From contig CM057227.1 in assembly GCA_029891385.1 (NCBI GenBank), positions 63,055,567-63,119,566 on the forward strand: DNA of 64,000 nucleotides. The letters run 5' to 3'. Shown here in pieces: positions 56,761 through 64,000 of this stretch. Made by a program: the position numbers and the translations under genes. Source of the stretch: Erythroxylum novogranatense. Lineage: Eukaryota > Streptophyta > Magnoliopsida > Malpighiales > Erythroxylaceae. The notes under the pieces were generated by a model. The model had not been told where the DNA came from. It ran no database searches and saw only the letters and a program-made list of their open reading frames with translations. Position 1 is the first letter of the stretch. The number at the start of each line of letters is the position of its first letter.

Positions 56761-57466
56761 TGTCAGTTTTAAACATATTTCAAAATTGTTAAAGCATGAT
56801 TTGGTAGGAGGATTACCAAAAATAAGTTTTGACAAGGATTTCTTTTATGAAAGTTGTCATAAAGGAAAACAAGTCAAAACATTGTTTTCTTCTAAAAATA
56901 TCGTAACATCATCTAGACCTCTAGAGTTGTTACATATGGATTTATTTGGTCCAACTAGGACAATAAGTCTTGGCGGAAAGAAATATGGACTTGTTATTGT
57001 TGATGACTTTACTAGATTTTGTTGGATACTGTTTTTGTCACACAAAGATGAGTCTTTTAAGTGTTTTAGAACCCTTTCCAAAAAGTTACAGAATGAAAAA
57101 GGAATGTCGATAGCTCATATTAGGAGTGATCATGGTGGAGAATTTGGGAATGAGAAGTTTAGAATATTCTGCGAGGAGAATGGATTTTTTCACAATTTCT
57201 CTGCTCCTAGGACTCCACAGCAAAATGGAGTTGTTGAAAGGAAGAACAGGATGATTCAAGAGATGGAAAGGACTATGTTGTGTGAGATGAATCTTCCTAA
57301 GTACTTCTGGCCAGAAGCTATGAGTACAACATATTACATTCAGAATAGAATATTGCTGCGACATTTTTTGAAGAAAACTCCTTATAAGTTATGGAATGGA
57401 AGGAGACCAAATATATCCTACTTTCATTAATTTAGTTGCAAGTGCTCTATACTGAATACAAAGGAA
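56761..57466 (+). pseudogene. Sirevirus integrase
   Basis: A long open stretch (56786-57430) with the end of the zinc finger (CHKGKQ) and LLHMDLFGPTR (Asp), FTRFCWILFLSHKDE, IRSDHGGEF (Asp), and SAPRTPQQNGVVERKNRMIQ (Glu). All three DDE residues are visible. A TAA at 57428 breaks the frame just before the C-terminal region. Confidence 0.9.
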
Positions 57467-58830
57467 ATGTTGGACAAATTCGATTCAAAGACCTATTCAG
57501 GAAATTTTCTAGGCTACTCCTTATCATCGAAGGCTTTTAGGGTTTATAATCTTACCTCGAAGACTGTTGAGGAGACTATTCACGTCAAGTTTGATGATAG
57601 TTCCCAACCAAGTAAGGAAGATGATATGGATAGTGAAATCCCTTCAATGCCCTTAGGTGATACTAAAGAAGCTTCATCATCAGAAACTCAGTTAGACAAG
57701 ATTGAGGATATTCCAGAGACTCTTGGGTTAAAAAAGGATTGGAGATATAAGATTTCTCATCCAGAACAGTTAATCATAGGAGAGACCTTAGAAAGAGTCC
57801 GAATAAGGTCCAAATTTAGAAGAGAAGCTAATGCAGCATTTGTCTCTGAAATAGAGCCTAAGAAGATTGATGAAGCTCTTCAAGATGAAGCATGGATTTT
57901 AGCTATGCAAGAGGAGCTGAACAAATTTCCTAAGAACAAAGTTTGGTCCTTGGTTCCTAAACCCTTGAAAAAATCCATCATAAGAACTAGATAGGTTTTT
58001 AAGAATAAGTTAGACGAATCAGGAAGAGTAAGTCGGAATAAAGCAAGAGCAGTAGCACAAGACTATAATCAGCAAGAAGGAATAGACTATAATGAGACGT
58101 ATGCTCTGGTAACAAGACTTGAAGCTATTAGGATATTGCTTGCATATGCTGTTTGTCATGATATAAAGCTTTTTCAAATGGATGTGAAAAGTGCATTTCT
58201 AAATGGTCTTATAGACGAAGAAGTGTATGTTAAGCAACCTCTTGGTTTCGAGGATGTTAAGTATCCAGATCATATTTTAGACTTCATAAGGCTTTATACG
58301 AATTGAAACAAGCTCCTAGAGCTTGGTATGATCGTCTAAGTACTTTTCTCATTAAGAGCGGATTTAGTATAGGTCAGGTAGATAAGACATTCTTTAGGAA
58401 GAATTTTGAGAATGATGTTATTTTAGTTCAAATTTATGTTAATGACATTATTTTTGGTGCGACTTCAAAAAGTTTGTGCATGAGTTTTGAGAATTTGATG
58501 AAAAATAAGTTTGAGATGAGTATGATGGGAGAGTTAAAGTTCATTCTTGGGTTGCAAGTTAAGCAAACTGAAGAAAAGATCTTTATCCATCAACAAAAAT
58601 ACGTGAAAGAATTGTTGTCTAAGTTTGATATGGAAAAAGTGAAACCTATGGCAACTCCGATGCATCCTTCGAACCTTTTGTCTAGAGACGAAGTTGGTAA
58701 GAAGGTGGATCAAACCCTGTATAGAGGGATGATTGGTTCTTTGCTTTATCTTACAGCAAGCATACCTGACATACTGTTCAATGTATGCTTGTGTGCAAGG
58801 TTTCAGGCCGATCCTAGAGAGTCTCATTAA
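57467..58830 (+). pseudogene. Sirevirus reverse transcriptase with altered catalytic box
   Basis: Shows the integrase C-terminus (FLGYSLSSKAFRVYN), then DEAWILAMQEELNKFPKNKV, a stop at 57992, ARAVAQDYNQQEGIDYNETY, LFQMDVKSAFLNGLIDEEVY, a frameshift near 58272, LKQAPRAWYDRLSTFL, and IYVNDIIFGATS. The catalytic YVDD box reads YVND, so one of the two active-site Asp residues is lost. RMIGSLLYLTAS-type end with a stop at 58828. Confidence 0.92.
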
Positions 58831-59408
58831 ATTGCTGTTAAAAGAATTATGAGATATCTCGCAAGTACTACTGATCTTTGCTTAATGTATGAGAAAGTTA
58901 AAGATTTCAGGTTGATTGGATATTGTGATGCGAACTATGCCGGAGATAGAATTGATAGGAAGAGTACGAGTGGAGGCTATCACTTTCTTGGCTCAAACCT
59001 AGTTTCCTGGTCAAGCAAGAGACAAAGTACAATCGCCCTATCAACTACATCGGGCCAGTACATGTCCGCCGCAAGTCGCTATTCACAAACATCAGGATCA
59101 AATATCAACTAGAAGATTACTCAGTACAAGAAGTGGAGATCCCAATTTTTTGCGACAACACGAGCGCCATCAACTTGTCGAAGAATCCAATTCAGCATTC
59201 AAGAGTGAAGCATATCAAAGTCAGACATCACTTCTTACGGGACTACGTTCAGAGAAGGATTGTGAGTCTTCAGTTTATTAAGGCAAAGTTTCAATGGGCT
59301 GACATCTTTACTAAAACACTGAGTGAAGAACTATTGAAGGAAATTAGATGGAACCTCAACATGGTGATGTTAAGTGACCAACCGTCTAACATGTCACAGC
59401 CAAGTTAA
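58831..59408 (+). pseudogene. Sirevirus RNase H
   Basis: IGYCDANYAGDRIDRKSTSG, GSNLVSWSSKRQSTIALSTT, then a frameshift near 59085. It continues with IPIFCDNTSAINLSKNPIQH, SRVKHIKVRHHFLRDYV and WADIFTKTLSEE, ending at the TAA near 59406. Confidence 0.9.
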
Positions 59409-59478
59409 AAGATCTTCAAAGTTAATGGCGTTATTAACAGTGAGTTATAGCTGGTAACTTCTCTCACAAGGAAGTTTT

Positions 59479-62400
59479 TGTAGCGCCCCTTACCCTAGGG
59501 TATACACCGGGATGCCTGTAGGTCATTCTGATACATATCCTACGATAAGGGTGAACTACGAACAATCACTACCGTACTTCATCATAATAATCATGCATAA
59601 ATATAAAAAAATCACTAATTTTTGAAACCATAAATTTTCCTCATTTCATTTCATCAGGATCAGAAATTTACATATCTGTCATAGTTCACTGTTTATACAT
59701 CACTCCAAAAGAAATCTAATACAAAAAAAAGCCTAACTAGGTCATCCCCCAAAAGTCCCAGCTGACCGACCTGTGAGCCATGACTTCTCTTGCCAACACG
59801 ATCTACATAGCAGGAAAAGTCCCACTGGAGCTAGAAGTCTGCTCTCTCGGTCCTGAAAAATAAGTTGCAATTTTATGTGAGTTTGCGAACTCAGAGAGGA
59901 ACCATCATCGATGGTTCACTCAATTCATGCATCTCTCAAGCATAACACAGTTGTTTCATCATATCACATTCAAAAGTACCACATGAGTATTATTATCAAT
60001 CAAAGAAACCAAATCAAATGCATATGAAATGCGTTGTGACCGAGCGCCTAAAAATGTCCCACTATGGGCGCATTAATCATTGAGCCTGAGGCTCTGAATC
60101 ACTGTAGGCTTGAAGCCCAAATACGTTGAGCTTTAAGCTCTCGATGGCTACTCCGGTTACAACTGTCATTAACTGATTATGCATTCATGCATGGAATGGA
60201 TATGTCACAATGAAGCAATGTCAACGTCACAATCAATCCCAAATTATCACATTCAAACAAATAGTTCACAATTAATCACATTAAAATCATGATCACATTG
60301 AATCACATTTAACACACGAAGGTCCCAAATTCTCAGACAAATAGCACTTCTAGTTATAAACAACTCACAAACCCACCATTATTCTCTACAGAGTTATAAG
60401 TGCAAAATTATAAACAAATAATAATTGAGAAACCATCTAGGTCACTCACTAATAGCTTTCGACCTAATGCCTGGAAGTCTCAAAGAACGCCTCGTGAGAT
60501 GACGCCCAAATACGCCTATAACACCAAAATATTCAAACATTACCAAATGTGCAATCAGAAATATTAAATAATGCACATGTAGCAATTAAAATGTGTACAA
60601 TGCATGTTCGTGACATTCTCGGCACTATTTCAAAAATTCCCATCACAAAATTTTCCTCTAAATATTAGAAACTCATAGACACTAAAATCACTCAATTCGG
60701 ACCTCTAAAGGTCCAATTATAACTAAAACACGGACCATAAAAATAATTACCCGGTCCCCTCACTTCGACCTAACCAATCCCAATCAATTTCATCTCTAAA
60801 AATTCCCAATTTCACATATTATGAAATTAAAAATTAAACGAATCTGATGCCTCAAGAATCAGGTCAATCGGATGTCGGAAGAAAAAGTTATTAACAAAAG
60901 AAAGAAATTAGGCTAAAATAAATAAGAAATTAAGAAAATAATAATTAATTAAAAAAATTAAATGGGCCTCGTGCCCTCTATCTCGCGAGGGCTATTTGTC
61001 ACCCTCGCGAGATGCGAGGTCCTGAATTTTCCATTTTCAATTTTTTTAAAAACTAATTTTCCAATTTCACTATTATTCCTTCTTTCTTCATTCATATACC
61101 ATATCTTCTTCCGTATATCCTATCTTTTCACAAAAATGTCCAAAAATCACAAATGATGCCTCATTGGAAAGATCATAGAAAATCCTACAAGTTTCATGAA
61201 GGGTCTGAAAACCAATTTCACCTCTAAGGGTGTCAAAAATGCAATCAAAGTATCTGCCAAATCATAAATTTTCCAAAATAGTACAACACTCTACTAATAT
61301 CATATCTTTCCATTCCTTTTGCCAAAAATTCCAAGCTTTATACCAAAAGAAAGATAAAAACATATTCTACAACTTTCATGAACAACATTGAAGCAAATTC
61401 AACCTGTAAACAAATCAAATTCTCAATCAAAGTTTCTGCCTATATAAGTCATTCTCAGCAGTAACACAATCTTCCACAAAGCATAACTTCTTATCCCATT
61501 ATCGAAAAATTCCATATCTTATAGCAATGGAAAGATCAGAAAACATGCTACAATTCTCATGAAGAACTTATAAGCAAATTCTATTTCAAAAAAGGTCAAA
61601 TGCTCCCATTATTGTGGCTGCCCTGGTAAAGCTTATTAAATCAGCACATGACCTTAACTATATCCAAACTTTACAAATTCACAACTTATAAGCCCTATAT
61701 CCAAAATTAGCATATTATACTAAAACATTCTTCTACAACTTTCTATAAGATCACTTGGGCTAATTGCAACCAAAACAGTCCAAAGAGGGAAAGGCTTAGG
61801 TTTTCACTTATGTGTGAATAAGGAGGAGCAAGCAAGTAACAAGGAAGAGCCTTTTGCATGGAGGATGAAGAACCATCGAAGAAGGAGAAGAGAAGAGCAC
61901 CCACGGATGAGAAGAAAGAAAGCTTTTAAAAAACTCACCTTTCTCACCTTCCAACTTGAAGTGTCGTGGAAGCACTCACCCATTAGGTTATTTATATTAA
62001 ACCTAAGTCTAAGACATAGTAGGCAAGTGACATGTGTCACTCGCCACTTGTCTTGATTTTAAAGATTCATTTATTTTCTTACCAATCACAATTCAATTTC
62101 TAGTCCAATTTCTCTCCAAATTCCAATGGCTCCTATTAAAAATTCCTAAAATAATGTCTTTAATTTTTAGTGCCATTAGACAGTCATTTCCAGTACCAAA
62201 AATCCAATCAGTCCGCCACTTGACAATTTTTTTCTGGTTCGAAAATTTTCTCCGAAAAATTTCAGAAAATTTTCTAAAAGTCCCTAAAAATGGAAAACAC
62301 ACATAAATCACTCCAATTCAATTTTTCAAGCACAAATAACATATTTTTCACAATAGACACATTTATGCACACTTATGCCAGGAAATGTCATGAATGCATG

Positions 62401-62545
62401 TACAATCATGTGTATGTGAAAAAATTACCATTCATATATATATATAGAGGCCATATGATGCATGAACATGCCGAGATATGTTTACACACGCCTAACCCGT
62501 CCCAAATGACCAATTTACCCTTCCCATCAATGATGGGATATTACA
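59479..62545 (-). mobile_element. Solo Ty3-gypsy LTR (3067 bp), TSD GTTTT, inside the Sirevirus
   Basis: Perfect duplications GTTTT at 59474-59478 and 62546-62550. Plus-strand ends are TGTAGCGCCCC and GGGATATTACA; on the minus strand it starts TGTAATATCCC as in the gypsy LTR at 40317, which sets the orientation. It contains an array of small hairpins (60082-60140) and an AT-rich remainder without coding sequence. One LTR with a clean duplication and no interior implies loss of the rest by LTR-LTR recombination. Confidence 0.92.
60082..60140 (-). repeat. Three spaced short hairpins in the solo gypsy LTR
   Basis: On the plus strand: GAGCC-TGA-GGCTC (60082-60094), GGCT-TGA-AGCC (60107-60117), GAGCT-TTA-AGCTC (60128-60140), spaced 21-25 bases. 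A longer pair GCGCC...GGCGC (60044-60048 and 60067-60071) lies next to them. They occupy the same part of the LTR as the four-hairpin array at 29554 but use different stem sequences. Confidence 0.85.
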
Positions 62546-62729
62546 GTTTTGGAGGGAAAGTCTCATCACCTTGAGAACTTCACCTATTCTAGAACACGCC
62601 TGGTAAGACCTTTCGATTATTCTCAACTCAAAAACTTCTCAGCTCTCAGCTCTCAGAAATCTCTGTAACCAACTTTACTTTTTGAAGAACAAATCAGTGA
62701 ACTCAGTTTCTTACTCATCGAAGAATCAA

Positions 62730-63512
62730 ATGGAGCAAGCAATGATTTTCGGAAGACATGTTGATTTTGATTCTTTGAGGAAAAATTACATGGACATTGA
62801 ACCGGAGATAGTTGAAGTAGGATGGAGGAAGTTCTTCCAGGTGTGAGAAATCGTATATCAAAATGAAGTGTATGATTTCTGGAAGAATGTGGAGCTAGTA
62901 GACAATACTATTGTTTCTACAGTAGATAGATTGTCTATTATTGTGACAATAGAGTTGATTCAGAAAGTAATTGAATGTCCATCTGCTGGAGAAAAGCTCA
63001 CAAGCAAAGCCAGATGGATGACGAAATTCAATGTTAAGGAAGATGAAATCAATCGACAGTTGTATGGAGACAATGACCCAACGGAGAGAAAGACCTCAAG
63101 TCTAGTGTCGAAGGCTAGGGTCCTACATACAATTCTGTTCAATTGCATTTTACCACGAGTAGGTTCAAGGCATTTGGTGACAACATTGGATGAACAATGC
63201 CTATTCTACTTATTGAATCGCCAACCCATAGATTTACCATTTCTGATTTTTCAATATATGGTTAAGGCGATGAAATATACGAACAGTTACCCTTATGGAA
63301 TGTTGCTAACAAGGATATTCAGAGAGTCTGGAGTCCTTCTTGACAGAGGAAACAGAGTTAAGATGTCTGTTAAGAGTGTTATCAACTTAGGAACAGTGTC
63401 AAAAATGGGTTTAAAGAATCTGAACAGAGTAGAAGCAGATTCTAAGATTAAAACAAGAACTAAGGGGAAGCGTAAAAAGAAGAAATCTCCTACAAAAAGT
63501 TCTAAATCTTAA
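62730..63512 (+). pseudogene. Sirevirus envelope-like / plant-transposon-protein-like frame
   Basis: The ATG at 62730 gives MEQAMIFGRHVDFDSLRKNY and is stopped by a TGA at 62844. The same frame then stays open from 62847 to the TAA at 63510. The core (VYDFWKNVELVDNTIVSTVD, SKARVLHTILFNCILPRVGS, YPYGMLLTRIFRESGVLLD) has the general pattern of the DUF-like domain found in Sirevirus env-like frames and related plant transposon proteins. I see no clear signal peptide, transmembrane helix or fusion peptide, so 'envelope' is a positional name only. The tail is Lys/Arg-rich. Confidence 0.6.
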
Positions 63513-64000
63513 TCTAGTGCAAACTTGCCCATGACTGAAAGGAGGAAATCATCAGAAGAAACCTTGAAAGAAAAGATGATTATTCAAAAATAAAGTAGCC
63601 GAGTACGGAGTATAGACGAAGGTGCTTTGAAAAGAAAAGGGGAGACACTTCTGAGTGAAATTCTGAAGTGAGCGAGAAGATCACCCAGAGTTCGAACCTT
63701 GCGACAACAAGAAGAAAAGAGATCCAGAGAACTAAGTCAGGCAGAAGTCTCTGAGATAGGGGAACCTAAGGCTACAAGATTTCTAGTCTCTATCTTAAAT
63801 GAAGATACAGCCAAACATGCTAAAGAGTCTGAAAGAAAAAAAAATTGGAGTTTGAGAAGCAGAAATCACAACCTCAAAAGACTCCAAGATTGATTGAGGC
63901 AAAGAAGAAGACTGAGAAAGTCAATCAAAAAAAGAGTACTCCTACTGCTGAGAAAGGTAGTCAGAAGAAGATTACTCCTACTGATGTTCAACAGGAGAAA
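63513..64000 (+). pseudogene. Charged coiled-coil-like continuation of the env-like frame
   Basis: Lys/Glu/Arg-rich translations in all readable pieces (for example 63699-63893), with stops and frame changes and a repeated KKxTPTxxK-like pattern at the window end. It is probably the C-terminal part of the env-like product, cut by the window edge. Confidence 0.45.

Larger units (their letters stand above)
53765..64000 (+). mobile_element. Sirevirus-type Ty1-copia element with env-like frame (3' end outside window)
   Basis: A probable LTR (to 54635) is followed by a tRNA-Met primer-binding site, gag with coiled coil and CCHC, protease, integrase, reverse transcriptase and RNase H in copia order. 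After pol comes an envelope-like frame, the hallmark of Sireviruses. A solo gypsy LTR (59479-62545) splits the gap between pol and the env-like frame; without it the gap is about 250 bases. Numerous stops and frameshifts make the element inactive. The right LTR is beyond the window. Confidence 0.88.

Noticed and set aside
61804..62574. Several 70-95 residue frames on both strands
   Set aside because: All lie in the non-coding solo gypsy LTR and overlap each other.

Overview
The window is AT-rich nuclear DNA from a flowering plant, most likely a eudicot; I cannot name the species. It holds one intact host gene, a many-intron NDR-type AGC kinase on the minus strand (898-7273). Almost everything else is retrotransposon DNA in several nested layers. 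All the non-kinase pol-like reading frames are broken by stops or frameshifts.

Layout. 1-8900: NDR kinase with 13 coding exons (predicted 552 aa), its 3' flank, and its leader/promoter. 9486-9880: broken LINE-type RNase H on the minus strand. 10440-14052: plus-strand L1-type LINE remnant (ORF1, endonuclease, linker), apparently split by a solo copia-like LTR (11238-12612) and carrying a very long AAC/AAT microsatellite. 14053-26884: about 3.15 tandem copies of a 0.9 kb unit containing a LINE reverse-transcriptase fragment. The third unit is split by a 10 kb element with two 4.7 kb LTRs and only 566 bp between them (15879-25874; a LARD-like non-autonomous relative of Tekay/Del Ty3-gypsy elements). 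26885-29722: truncated Ty3-gypsy LTR with a hairpin array. 29723-41170: minus-strand L1-type LINE remnant in three pieces, split by a solo LTR (30430-33116, TSD ATCAT) and by a rearranged Tekay/Del Ty3-gypsy element (33906-40317, TSD TCAAG). 43385-53141: complete but dead Ty1-copia element (TSD GAAAC) whose 3' LTR carries a retroposed U6 snRNA copy. 53765-64000: a Sirevirus-type Ty1-copia element with gag, pol and an envelope-like frame, interrupted by a 3.07 kb solo Ty3-gypsy LTR (59479-62545, TSD GTTTT) and running off the window.

The insertion order can be read from the nesting: the LINE remnants and the Sirevirus are hosts, and the LARD, solo LTRs, gypsy element and copia element are later arrivals. 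Most element boundaries rest on TG...CA ends, five-base target-site duplications, primer-binding sites complementary to initiator tRNA-Met and polypurine tracts read directly from the sequence. The observations most worth following are the U6 retropseudogene with its 10-11 bp duplication, the LTRs that have swallowed a copy of their own primer-binding site, the triplicated palindrome cluster in the LARD LTRs, the tandem small-hairpin array in the gypsy LTRs, and the gypsy element whose integrase is cut in two and permuted.
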